Assembly: GCA_037903355.1 (NCBI GenBank)
Contig: JBAJFE010000023.1
Location: forward strand, 2,046,001 to 2,110,000
DNA length: 64,000 bases
Source of the DNA: Trichuris trichiura
Lineage: Eukaryota > Nematoda > Enoplea > Trichinellida > Trichuridae
Reading direction: 5' to 3'
Shown here: positions 25,398 through 36,979 of the stretch, one piece after another
Layout: each line of letters starts with the position of its first letter
Position numbering within the stretch: the stretch's first letter is position 1
Program-made: the position numbers and the translations under genes
Notes under the pieces: model-generated
What the model was told of the DNA's origin: nothing
Databases searched by the model: none
The model's input: only the letters and a program-made list of their open reading frames with translations

Positions 25398-28300
25398 TCA
25401 CCGGTACTTCATAGCTTGTTCATAGGCGTTCAGTACATCTTGGCTATTGCCAGTATTAGAGGACTCTCGTAAGCAACTATTGTCAAAGCATGCGTCAAGG
25501 CCAAGTGGCCGCAGGTTACACCTTGAAAGCCAGTGCCTAAAAATGGCAACGTAAAAGTGAGATGAAATGTCAATCGACAGTTGAATATTCACCATGTACT
25601 GTCGGCGTTAAATAAGTTAACAAGGTAGGGCTCCTGCAAGGATCTTTTGCGCAGTATTTTTTCGCTAGGTTGCGGGATGTTTAAAATTGTTGATGGCGTC
25701 TTCATGTTCGGGTCGATCAACTGCAAACACAAGCGAATGCGCGAGAGCTGAATGAACAAAACGAAAGTGCAATTACTATTCCTGGAAACCAAGGGCCCGT
25801 CAGGCTGTAGCGAGCCCAGACGAGATCCAATGGTTCCAACGAAATCGTTTCAATGAAGTCGGAGGTGGCTGAAGATGAATAAAAATATGTAAAGTAGAAT
25901 AAAAAAGAGAAACTGTGACTCACCGGGACTTGTAACGTTGAGCAATGGACTATCCGCGTTTTCCTTTTCTGCGGACGAACTGCATGCTTCACTGTTAGAC
26001 TCACTGGTTGGACTACAAGCATCTGCAACGAAAGCATTAAGCCATCATTTCACGCATCGCTGCGTACGCGGCAAACCAGTCTACCCACTTAAATTTTCAA
26101 CCTCTGCCAACATACTGATTTCTATCATTCAAGGTGCAATCAATTCGTCGAATACAAAGGAGACTGGGTGTATTTTCGATGATTCCTCAAGCAGTCATTG
26201 GATGTCTACCACTGCGAACAGATTCAACAATAGTAGAAATTACTAGCGGTTTTACTACGCTCATTCCTTTATTGCTACATATGCTTCGTCATGAAATACG
26301 CTAGCCGACGAGCTGAACAAGAATGCACAAAGCAGGACAGCATAATAAATGGAGCCATCTTGACGCCCAGCGAATAGACCCGTTATTATTCGATTCAAAA
26401 ATTGCCTTAAAATAACAGAAAAACAATAACGAATCGCTACAGTAGGAAAAAAGAAAAATTTGAATTCTTTTAATGATACGCAGGTTTTTACAGTATGTTG
26501 TCTTTGTTGAAAACGTAAGATTTTGCGGTAGGAGCAACTGCCCACTTTAGACGCAGACGACCTCGATTCCAAAAGCTCGTTTAACTGGAACTTTAACGCT
26601 GGCTCAACAAAAAAAACGAAAACGGTCTGTTGCTCTTTGCGGCGAGCGTTTATCACGAACTGATAGAGCACAGAGTTGGTTGGGTCGACAAAAAAAACTC
26701 AATTTTTGTCAATACTTAACTAAGATCAATGGATTTTTAATTGATAATAATCTCTGCAAACTATTTAGCCAATGCGCATTTATTCTGAAACTATCCGGCG
26801 CCCACTTCGCGTCAAAAGGAGGAATGGTATCATGCAGTAAACGCTGGAAAACTAACCTAAGGTTTGACCCTTTTCTTGCACATCAATGTGTAGACTACTC
26901 TGAATAAAGCAACCCATTGAACGGCGAGTTTATTAGCTATACTCGCACCGTCACGTCTTATCGCGCCATGCCTATCACGCTCTCCTCAGTGTCTATGTCC
27001 AATGCTTAAAATGCAACATGCAAAGTGTTAAAAGCTCACGTCATTTCCTGGCATAAATTAACAAATTACGTAACGAACAGTAGTCGCCTTCGAAAAGAAA
27101 GAAAAAGGAAATTTCCGCGTCAAAGCTCAGTCCAAAGTTCATTTAATTCTCAAGCACTATCGTAAAATTGTTTTAAACTGTTTTTACACTGAGAAAATTC
27201 TGGTTCGTTCGAAGGGACGAAAGTAAACTGAATAAGCAATTTTTGCTGACTGACACCGTGGAGCTTACTGTACAAAACAACCTACTTTTAATTCTTGTCG
27301 TTGTTGTCTCATTTTGAATTCTACACTTTGGAGTAGGGAAACCGCAGAGGATTCGATGTTTTCCAAAATAAGTACAGACTTACGACTAGAAATAGTGCAG
27401 ACGGAAACGGAACGTTTGGAAAAAAAGGGAAATACCGCTAAAGCATTGGACCTTTCTCTCATTCGAACATTTTTAAGTTTCCCTTCGCAATCGCTCAGCT
27501 CCAAAAAATGTTAACGTGTACGCATGCATTGGTTGCCGGCCTAAGGCTGCTACGGAACGCGGGAAATACCGTCGAGCATCAAAAGTAAGTTAAGTTAGAA
27601 GAGTACTTACCTCCGCGAAATTGATAAAACAAATTAGGCAATTTATTTTCAACCGCAACGGTCGAATTGCCTATTTTGTTAACATCGGCAGCACTGGCAG
27701 GTGAAAATGACGACAGCATACGTTTGAAAGGTGAACTGGCGCTGGATGATGGAATTCGAAATCGCTTAGCTTGCGGTTCACCATCTTTTTTAGTCATTTC
27801 CGTTGAAACGCAGTTCAACAAATTTGGACTGCTAACAACTTTGTTCATTTGAGACGAAATGGCCGAATACGACGGCGTCGTCGAACTGCTGCTATTGCAC
27901 TTTTCCGCTGAGTTCATAGACCTTGTAGCATACGGGGAATTGCCTTCCGATGAGCACTTTCTTTCCAAAAAATTCATTTTCCCTTCGCTGCTGTCCACGT
28001 CGGATTCGTCGCTGCTATCCAACAGTGGCGTCATATCGTACTTTTTAAATTGAACGACCGCTCGTTGGATAATCTTACCGCCCTACAGAAAAGAGTTTAA
28101 ACCAACTAAAAAATAGAGTGACTTTAGCGTTTACCTCTTTTTTCATTCTCAAACCTTCGCTGTAAAAGTAGTGGTTACCTTCGTTGAACTTTAGACAATT
28201 GTTGACCATAAGTTCAAAATCTTTTGCAAATTCGTCTACGTCAAGGTACCGAAGCGACAATACGTTGCTGCGCATTGTGCTTAAGTCCATTGGATGCTTT

Positions 28301-30981
28301 ATGATGTCACGGTAACCTCTCACCCTGTTGGCATCAACCGGCTCGGCAAACACGCCATCCTCGTCAACTTTGTCCAACTGATCAAGCACATCCAACAGAA
28401 AATCTTTTATTGGCCAAAGCTTGTGATTGTCCACCTTTCTCAACTGCATCGCTATTTCTCGTTCCTGCTTCTCCCTTTTACGAAGCAACTCCAAAACGAG
28501 GCGACCCATTTCAAGGCTAGTGCGAGCATTATGCCAAAGTTTCGCGTACTGTCTGATCATAACGCTCGTATTTCTGTACGACTGTTCAGTGAAAAAGTAC
28601 AAAATTAATTTATTTTCAAACGTGCTACTTTTTTTTATTGTTACCGTTATTCGGGCAGTCTGTTGACTAACTTGCAAACGCCGAAGCAATGGAACACCAA
28701 AGCGAGAGCGACGCTTCAACATCCAAAATGCTCTGAGCCGCTCGAAAAATTCTTTTTTCCTAGCAATCTTTACCTTCGAGATAATTTGCGATAGCCTAAA
28801 GACAAGAATCAATTTGGAACAACAAAAAAAGGCCTTTGAAAATTCATTCACCTTTTCATCGGAATAACTGGAACGAGAATAGTGGAAGAAGCGGTGCGCT
28901 TTTCGGCAAGCAGTTTACGCGTCTTTCGTATGTTCTGTCTGGATTGCTCGCGCCGTTGCTGCAAACGAACTGTTTCACACCTGAAACAGAGTTTGTGAGA
29001 AAAAGGAAAAGCAAACGCTTTTTTTTCAAAGAAAACAATTACTGTCCGTCCAAGCCTTTGCTTCTCTCCTCCACGGGACCATGCATATCGCATAATGAAG
29101 TCTTGTGGACAACAACCAGCTCCGAGTCGTCACGGCCAAGTTCGAACTTCAAATGCCAATTGGCACTTAAGGCACAAGTTACGTGAAAAGCCGTGTAACA
29201 ATTGCTCTTGTTGCATTGTATGCAAGCTCCCACGTCTCGCTGCTTGCAAATGTAGCAGATGAGTCGACGTCTGGCTGGAGGTACACGATGTATACCCTAT
29301 TTTTAAAAAAAGGCGAAATAAATAACACGAATACAGGCGGAAAGCTTTGAGCTAACTTGATTACCTCAATTGGCTCTAAAAAAACGCTGTTGGCAAAGTG
29401 AACTTCCGGTATCCAAAGAGCGCAAGCAACATGTGCCCAACGATTGTCGGATGTTTGCTTCATGGCCCCACCAAGATTTGGACAAAGGCAACAGGAGACC
29501 GGTTCGGACGGCGAAAGTAGACAACGCTTGCACAGCCACTGACCTTCGGGAATGTAAGGAACGCCGTAGCATTCCTGAAACACGCGACAATGTAAACAAA
29601 TAAACAAAAGTGTCAACTACCTGATGCACGGCTAAGTTACACATATCGCAGAAAAGAATGACATTCGTGTTTTCGCATTCACCGTCGTTGCAAACGCAGC
29701 AAACCGCATCGTCGTCCACTAATCCTTCTTGCGGACCATTGGGTGATTGGAAGTACGATTCCTTCTCCAAGCGGTCGAACAAATATTCAAAAATGCTGTC
29801 CGACACGCGAGGCAGATTCAACGAACTGCGACTGTTGTTCATTGCTTGCAGCCAGTGTACGTCCTGCAGCAATGCCAACTAACACAAAGCTTGCATTGCT
29901 AAGGAAACAAACCTCATCGTCCATGTCGTATTCCACTTCGTCGCTTTCTCCATCGCCCGTTCCCCACAGCGCAGTGTCCGCAAGACGTATATACGCTCCG
30001 GGCATCGAAGGTGCTTTCCGCGGTCGGTATTTTAAGTTTGTTTCAAAGCCATGCTCCAGCGACTTTCCTAAAGAAACAACGCAGCGGGTCAAAATGAAAT
30101 GCCTACGAGACGCAGCCCTTCGCGGTGGGCAAGCTGAACTGCCAAAACTGCAAGTTGAAATTACCCGCCTTTACCGCTGAGCAAAGTTGCCATATCGCCT
30201 TAAAAAAGCCTTGCGAAAAGCTCATTTTCTAGATGGTAGGTCAAGCTTTAGCTATAAACTATTGTCTAGAAGGTACTCGAGGTTGCGAGAAGGTAGAAGC
30301 TTTAAAAATGCACTGCATAACGGATTAATTTCATTTGTCCAATCATTTTAGTACAGTGACCTATGATTTGCAGGTACTTGCAAAAAACAAGTGCAACGCA
30401 TACCTTTGTCTGTGATTTTTCTAAGCGAGCTTTCCCTTCTCGACTCTTTGGACGGGGATGCCTCATCGGCAGAAGTCTTGGCAATGCCAGCCAAAGGTAA
30501 AACCTAAACAACAAAGGCTGTTAGGAGAGAGCAGCGTTTTAAGAAAAGAGCAACTGTCGGCGGCAGACAAAATTCGCAAGCCCACCGAGCAAAACGTTTC
30601 CAACAATAGCTCAAACAAGTAAGGGAAACACGAAAGAAGTCGTTGGTTGGGCGAAAAGATCGCTTTTTGACGACCAACGCGACGGCATATTACCTCATGG
30701 TTTTCCCATATGCGAAGAGTGACAACGCTGCCACCAAGCGAAATTTCAATGTTCTCCTGCGCTTGCAGCCACGACATTGGCCTTTGAGACTTTCTTGACG
30801 ATGGCCCGGGCAACGACACCGGTGTGGCCGAACAGGCGGCCTGGCAAGTGGCTAAGTGGCTTTTTATGCCGGAAAAGCTCTTGTAAACTCGATCGCATCC
30901 GTTGCGCGGACATCGAAACGGCGGTTTGCTCGCCCTTAGCTGGTCAATCAGCTTGCGAACCTCAGCGTTAACTCCAACCAT
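25398..30981 (-). CDS. BRPF1: Bromodomain/PHD-finger protein BRPF (LIN-49/BR140 type)
   Basis: Fourteen exons (30981-30694, 30503-30404, 30067-29913, 29878-29621, 29574-29365, 29296-29043, 28980-28852, 28795-28672, 28581-28135, 28082-27611, 26022-25924, 25868-25777, 25720-25593, 25536-25398) join in phase to 964 residues. BRPF is the scaffold of MOZ/MORF/HBO1 histone acetyltransferase complexes. The order seen is: a cysteine/histidine zinc finger near residues 24-46; the EPL1-like segment around [14 protein letters not shown]1 ([35 protein letters not shown]); a zinc knuckle and extended PHD2 ([49 protein letters not shown]); a basic helical linker ([20 protein letters not shown]); a bromodomain with HPMDLSTM and the acetyl-lysine-binding asparagine in NNCLKFN; a serine-rich linker; and a C-terminal PWWP domain ([18 protein letters not shown]). 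The intron 29912-29879 is only 34 nt. Confidence 0.94.
26023..27610 (-). other. Large BRPF intron between the serine-rich linker and the PWWP exons
   Basis: 1.59 kb, by far the largest intron of the gene. The flanking phases agree (one base carried in, GAT restored). An open minus-strand frame at 27265-27504 was considered as an extra exon but is not needed for phase and has no BRPF similarity. Confidence 0.7.
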
Positions 30982-31146
30982 TGTGTTCTACTTAGCAGGG
31001 AACCGATCGGGAAAAAGTAAACAAGCCATGCCAATTATCCGCTAAAAGCTTTCGGCTTTAGCTGATCTTAATGGATAAGCAGCGAACGATCTGCCAGTTT
31101 AAAAAACAACTTCCGTATTCCACCTTTTGAATAAGATTACAGTAAA
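30982..31146. promoter_or_regulatory. Bidirectional promoter region of BRPF (-) and DCTN4 (+)
   Basis: Only 165 bp lie between the two start codons, leaving room for a single shared regulatory region plus both 5' untranslated regions. It contains a TACAGTA word at about 31139. Co-regulation is inference. Confidence 0.55.
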
Positions 31147-33239
31147 ATGATGTGCAAGCACGATGGTACAATAAATTTAGCTAAGCAGCCGCGTGAGCGT
31201 TTGTGCGCCGTTGCACGCACGATGAGCACCTTGTACGACGTTGAAGTAACGAAGTACCTGTGCACTTGCGGAAATTGGGTTCCCCTATGCCGATTGTACT
31301 TTTGCAAATATTGTCTAGTTTTGCGATGCGCTGCATGCGCAACGTCGGAGGTTACGTTTTGCCGCAACTTTGACTCATCATGACTACTTTGAGGTCTTCT
31401 AGGTGGATAGTGTGTTTTGTCCTAGCTGCTTGGAAAACATGACGTCCGGCGAAGCTAGAACTCACAAGAACAGGTATCTTTTTCTCTTGACAGCATCGTT
31501 TTGTTAAGGTGTTATGTCTGCCCAAGTTTAGATGCAATGGCTGCTATGAGTGCCCCTGTTGTGATCAGTTGTTATCTCTTCGGGTTATTCAAACCCCGCC
31601 ATCAAATTCTGCAGACGGGACGGTGACTACTTTGTTGCAATTGTTTGAGTCGGCTTTGTCGTGTCGAAACTGTCCTCTTTTAGCAAAGCAATCCTGAAAC
31701 TAAGGAGCCATCAGGCGAAAAGCTATACCGGCTTTACTGCCAATACTGTTGCTGGTCTTCAAAAGAAGCGGGTCTGCCAGATCAGACAAGTGCCACTCGA
31801 GCGTGGCCAGAGCCGGCTGTCGACAATGCAAAATCGGTATATTCCTTTCCATTCAAGTAGTTTCCGCTTTAGTTTTTTCTTTGAAGCTCAATATTGCCAT
31901 GGAGCATTTTTCTCACTTGGCAGCAATTGAAAAGTTGGAAACGGCTCGTAAAAATTTCATTCCGAAACGTATGTCGCTATTCCAATATCATCCCGTACGT
32001 GCGAACGTTCGCATCTGTTGTCCGCTATTAGCTTCGTTCATTTTCTGCAGGAAAGATTCGCCTTTCATAATATTCTTTTGAAACGGCAGTCAGGCAAAGC
32101 TGATGGCGAAAAGTGAGCAGTCAAAGTAACATTATTCGTGTTAGGCAGCATACTTTTTCATTAGAGATTCTGACGACTCTACAAAATTGGCTTTATCAAG
32201 CGAAGAAGTTGAACCTTTGGACGAGACAATTTTTTTGCGTCAAGTCAACGTAGCAAATCGTAAGATTTTGTTTTCGTACACTCCTCGTTCAGTAAGCCAA
32301 AAGTAGCGGTATTGTCTGTTCGTAAATACGATTATGCTAACCTGAAATTAATTTTGTAAAGCAGAGTTAAAATTAATGCGACATTGAATCGTATTAACGC
32401 GGAACGTGAGTAATGCGTAATTTTTTTGTAACAGTTACTACTATGAGTCAGCGGTTAAAGATTCCGGAAACGCAGCCGCAATATGTAAGCGAACTGCTTC
32501 CCTTACGTAAACCGTTGGTGGTTAGAAAGTCGGTTCGTTGTCGAAGCTGCGAACACAACGTTATAAGAGGGGAGTACGTGCCATCGTCGGTAAAATTCAA
32601 AATTCAATTTTGTGCCATGCTCCTCGTACCGGAAGTACGACTTCTGAAAAGACCACTAATGAATGATGACCAATTTTCGGTTTTTTTAACTGTTACCAAT
32701 TTTGGTATGACAACAATGACCATTCTTCTGCTGCCCGACACCGAGTATGACGATGAACAGTTGAACGTAAGGCGAGTAATTTTCTTCTATCCAAATACAG
32801 CTACTGGTGGTTTAGGTTGTTTTTCCATCGGAAGAAATATCGATCGGAAAACATGACGAACCATCTATCTACACAAAGAGAGGTCCGAAAGCTGATCCGT
32901 TGGACCTTTTTAAAGACGACTCGCAGTTAGTACTTGAAAATTTGTAGCATACGGTAATTTTTCAATTTCCAGACTTGTAGCGCAGTTGTCCGATCATAAA
33001 GTGATCGTGCGGCTTAAGGTTACCCGAAAGAAACGCTTGCCAACCACGGAGGTACTTGTTGCCTTGTTCGTACGTTGCCCGAATAAAGTTTATCTCTTCA
33101 GTTGCACATTTTGGTGAAGCACCACTGCGAAAATACTCTGCTCCAGCCGGTAGGGGAATCAAAATGCCCAGAAATGGTATGGCTTGACCACCATGTTAGA
33201 GTTAACCTATCCGGCGAGTCTAAAGTTAGCGTGAAGTGA
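31147..33239 (+). CDS. DCTN4: Dynactin subunit 4 (p62)
   Basis: Eleven exons (31147-31350, 31403-31473, 31532-31622, 31684-31836, 31887-31994, 32051-32112, 32165-32259, 32435-32766, 32816-32925, 32973-33051, 33102-33239) join in phase to 480 residues. p62 sits in the pointed-end complex of dynactin, the dynein cofactor. The N-terminal half has paired cysteine motifs typical of the family: CTCGNWVPLCRLYFCKYC, CPSCLENMTSGEA, CNGCYECPCC and CQYCCWSS. The middle has the RSVRCRSCEHNV zinc pair, VKFKIQF and PEVRLL. The end shows VIVRLKVTRKKRLP, VKHHCENTLLQPV and VWLDHHVRV. A second ATG at residue 27 (MSTLYDVEV) could be the true start; the first 26 residues do not look conserved. The exon junctions before 32435 and 32816 were chosen because they restore the family spacing. 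Confidence 0.93.
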
Positions 33240-34377
33240 ATGTACTTCGTGGAAATGCATTCCGAAACGGTGTACGCTAAATTGACCTCCGTATGCGAGT
33301 CTGCAACTGCGCATCGAAATTGCTTTTACCTTGCTTCAACGCGTTTACGGTTTTACTGCTCTTATGCCCATTTGCACCGTTGTTGCACGACGGCAATAAA
33401 AGTGCTGTTTCAAAAAATTGAACGTGCACCAAGAAAGACAGAATCGAAGTTAAATTTCCGCGCTGTAAACGTTTTAAATCTTTCCCGCTTGCTGCCCACT
33501 ACGTGTACTGTAACTTCGCGAAGGTAGCGAAAAATGCAGGTTCCTAAGTTTAAACTTTGACATGGCTTCTCATTGGATGACGCCCGCCCCCGCAGCGCGT
33601 AGCTTAATGCCAAGCCGCATTATCCGGTCAGTTAAGCAAGCCTGTTGGACGCTGTTTCATGCTTTTCTTGGCCAATAAATGGATTAGCAGCAGCGGTTAC
33701 AAAAAAAACACAGCTGCCGAGCGAGTCCAGCCTGGCAACTCCGCGCGGTCACTGCAGCGGACCGCAAGAGTTTCTTGTATATTCTCCTACAATCGCGGCA
33801 TTACGGAAATGACAGCTCATGATTAGCGCAGTTTGACTGTCATTTCTTGTAACCTGATTATTCTTAATTACTGTAAACCTATGGATTTAAGGCGGAATGC
33901 CAACCCGCCGTGCCAAAAAATATATTTACGCACAAGCAAAACGCTCTAAGTTTAAAGGAAAATGTTCGGCCGGGAAGTTCCAGAATGGTACTTCGTTTCA
34001 TTGAACTCATATATTATCCGAGGTCGGAAACGCAGGCTGCTTTTTTTTACTAGTTTGTCCTCACGTAACATCGCTTTTGAGTGAATCAGTTTCTAGAGAT
34101 AAGTCAATCTAGCTCTCTGTGGCTGCGCATACTATTAACAGGAGCGTTCTGTTTATGCGACCGATTGTAAGGAGTTATAATAACTTTTTTAAAATTTATA
34201 CTGCTTTCGTTTGCAATCACGATCGACGGAATACGCATCGGAAGCTATATGACGATCACTTACTTTTTAACCTGCAAACTCTGTATTGTCGTACTGTAAA
34301 TAGTTTGTTTAATTGTTTCCTTAACCAAAAATTTGTGCAGTTGCTAGACAATTCCGAGGTGTTACAACACCGCAGAA
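33240..34377. other. Intergenic region between DCTN4 and RBM22
   Basis: 1.1 kb holding the DCTN4 3' flank (AATAAA at 33395) and the RBM22 upstream region. Around 33700-33780 the sequence is locally GC-rich, with short self-complementary words, but no RNA gene fold could be drawn. No exon is supported. Confidence 0.5.
33395..33400 (+). terminator. Likely polyadenylation signal for DCTN4
   Basis: AATAAA, 156 nt past the DCTN4 stop. Confidence 0.5.
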
Positions 34378-36037
34378 ATGGCTATGTCAAAGTCCTCAAA
34401 CACTTACAATCGAATGAATTGGGAAGATGCGGTAAGCATTTTGTCTACTTGTACTTGCTAGCCGTTCAGTTCGAACTTAAGGACGGACCGCAGTCCGTCG
34501 CTTTGGCTATTTCTTCGCTGTTTTCTCTACGTCACAGTATGTTCGCTTTATTTTAGGAATTTCCGATCCTCTGTCAGACCTGCCTTGGCAAGAATCCGTA
34601 CATGAGAATGGTTAGCCTAAAGACGCGTTTGCGATTTGTTTTCCAATTTCTATTCTATTTTTAGATGAAGGAAAAGTACGGCGGCGAATGTAAAATCTGC
34701 AGCAGGCCGTTCACCACGTTTCGCTGGTGTCCCGGCAAGGGCATGCGTTACAAAAAAACCGAAGTTTGCCAAACGTGTTCAAAGTTAAAAAACGTTTGCC
34801 AAACATGTCTTCTAGACTTGGAATACGGTACGTTTGTAGCATTGAAAGCTTGCGTTGTAAACTTAATCTGTTCCTCAAATTAAAGGGCTTCCTGTACAAG
34901 TACGGGACTACGCGTTGGGCTTGAAAGACGACCTGCCAAAGACTGGAGCCAACAAAGACTACTTTATACAAGCTGCGGAACGCGAAATGGCTAAAGGCGA
35001 TGGTGTCTCGTCGGCTGGCAGCTTAGCCAAATACGTCGACACTGGTCCCAACGAAATGTTGATGCGCCTAGCGCGCAGTCATCCTTACTACAATCGCAAT
35101 CGTCCGCACATATGTTCCTTTTGGGTGAAGGGAGAATGCAAACGAGGCGAGGAATGCCCCTACAGGCACGAAATGCCTTCCGATCCGGATGACCCTTTGT
35201 CCGTGCAGAATATTCGCGACCGTTATTACGGTTCCAAGGATCCAGTTGCCGACAAGTTGCTTAATCGGGCTAAAGCTTTCCCTGTACTAAAGCCACCGGA
35301 GGACCGTAACATCACCACGGTGTACGTTGGAAATTTGGGCGAAGAAGGTGAAATCACCGAGAAGGATATCAGGTAAATGAACGTTTTTAACTCTGCAACT
35401 ATTCAACTCTATTCCGCGAATAGGCATCATTTCTACCAGTACGGAGAAATACGCAGCGTCGTAATGCTGCCCAGCAAAGGATGCGCTTTTGTCCAGTTCA
35501 CCTCTCGCGAAGCTGCTGAGATTGCTTGTGATAAAACGTTTGGAAAGTTGATCGTCAAAGGCAGACGTCTAACAATCCGTTGGGGACGGCCGCAAGGCAA
35601 TATGACCTCCCAGCAGACGGACGATGGCACGCCGGAGTACGATCCCGTTCCCGGACTGCCCGCAGGTACATTTTCAAGCAAATTACTTCCTTTGCAGACG
35701 CAATCATTGCTCGTTAACACTATCAGCACTTCCTACTGTCGACTTTTTCGGACTACAATCGGCTTCCGAAACTGTCCAACCGAAACGTCCACGTTTGGAC
35801 GAAGTGGCTCCCGCATCATCAATGCTGTACACTGTTCCACCTTCGCAAATTGGACGTCCTGCTCCGTTGTTTCCCGCCACCGACAGTTCGACCATAACGT
35901 CGCGCGTCCTTCCACCATCCGTACGTATCAATCCTCAAGTAACTGCTAGAGATCAAGAAATGATCGATTCGCGTTATCGTATCCATTATCCTAGCCAGGA
36001 TCCTCAGCATTTGGGTGCAAGAGACTTGTGCGATTGA
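34378..36037 (+). CDS. RBM22: Pre-mRNA splicing factor RBM22
   Basis: Six exons (34378-34431, 34557-34610, 34665-34827, 34886-35372, 35424-35665, 35727-36037) join in phase to 436 residues; human RBM22 has 420. RBM22 (yeast Cwc2/Ecm2 functions) binds U6 snRNA and the pre-mRNA near the active site of the spliceosome. The order seen is: [20 protein letters not shown] with the first zinc cysteines; [36 protein letters not shown]; the CCCH finger ([20 protein letters not shown]); an RRM with TVYVGNLG and [15 protein letters not shown]; and a proline-rich tail ending with [13 protein letters not shown], as in the human protein. All introns are 50-130 nt. The gene ends 159 bp from the MOB1 stop, tail to tail. 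Confidence 0.96.
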
Positions 36038-36196
36038 ATCCTTATATATCTTTTTAATTTTGCACATGTTTGTACTTGTTTTTAAAGATCAAATTAAATG
36101 GAAAATAGCGGTAACACTAATGTCTTATACCGTATTAATTAACAGGGAGAAGGGAAAAACAAAAGAGTGCGGGTAAAAGAGTAATGACGTCTTCGT

Positions 36197-36979
36197 TTAT
36201 CTATCTTTGCTGGTCAGTCGTTCAATGACGTCTTGCAATGGTTGCAAGTCTTTTTCTTCTATTAAATTAAATTCTTTGACGAACAGAATGAAATGTTTAA
36301 AAGAGGTGTTCAAGTGAGCTTCCTCTTTAAGTCTCTCAACGTCTTCGAAGTGCTGATAGTATATGTGGGCGTAGATGCGAAACAGTCGTTTCATCACTGT
36401 GCGCACAACTTCAACAAAGTTGGGCGGAAAGGGTAAACCTGTAAACAAAACATCGAAGAAAAGGACAGACAATCTTCGATCGAACACAACAGCGTGCTAA
36501 TGTTCGTTCAAGTGTATTACCTATTTTTGAAGGGAAAACGGCCTCGTCGTCGAGCTTCTCTTGAATCCAACTCATCAAGAAGTCAATATATTGAGGAGCG
36601 CTGCACTTGATTTGCCTTTTTAAATTATTGCAATCGGTCCAAACGTATTCCAACGGTCCGGCCGACATTACTGGACATCTTTCCGACGTGCAAAATTCGG
36701 TTATCGTACCGTAAAGCATGCTTACTTGATTGAAAAAGTCGCACACTAAAACAGTTGTGTGTGTTTTCTCTTTTCGAGCGTTATCAATTTTGGAAAAAAA
36801 AAGATATTTACTCACCATTGGCAGCCAGCCATTCGTTGAGGTCTTCGCCGTCGGGCAGTACAACGGCCAAACGTAAATTGCCGCTACCAATAGTGGCACT
36901 TACTTTATTTACCAATTCTTGCTGCTTTCCTTCGTCAGCAGTCTTTTTTTGCTTTTGCACTTTGCTGCGCAGCGAACAT
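36197..36979 (-). CDS. MOB1: MOB1-family kinase activator (first exon not found)
   Basis: Three exons (36979-36816, 36745-36521, 36438-36197) encode about 210 residues in continuous phase. MOB1 binds and activates NDR/LATS kinases in the Hippo and mitotic-exit pathways. Matching blocks are ATIGSGNLRLAVVLPDGEDL, the NQVSMLYGTITEFCT segment, CPVMSAGP, the IKCSAPQYIDFLMSW segment, the zinc site (Cys of FCT/CPV plus His of YAHIYYQHF), EEAHLNTSFKHFILFVKEF and the end IERLTSKDR. The sequence is MOB1-like rather than MOB2, MOB3 or phocein. The first visible exon needs two bases from an upstream exon, which should encode the short MSFLF-type start; I could not locate it. An in-frame ATG 18 bases upstream of the acceptor exists but would replace the conserved start. 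Confidence 0.9.

Noticed and set aside
27265..27504. A minus-strand frame in the large BRPF intron, considered as an exon
   Set aside because: The flanking exons join in phase without it, and it shows no BRPF similarity.
29179..29300. Extension of the BRPF PHD exon through VIKLAQSF onward
   Set aside because: A GTAATC donor at 29364 and the match of the next exon ([10 protein letters not shown]) to the family show that this is intron and shifted frame.
31623..31697. Read-through of DCTN4 exon 3 to a stop at 31697
   Set aside because: Splicing from 31622 (GTGACT donor) to 31684 (TTTTAG acceptor) restores the conserved LYRLYCQYCCWSS block in phase.
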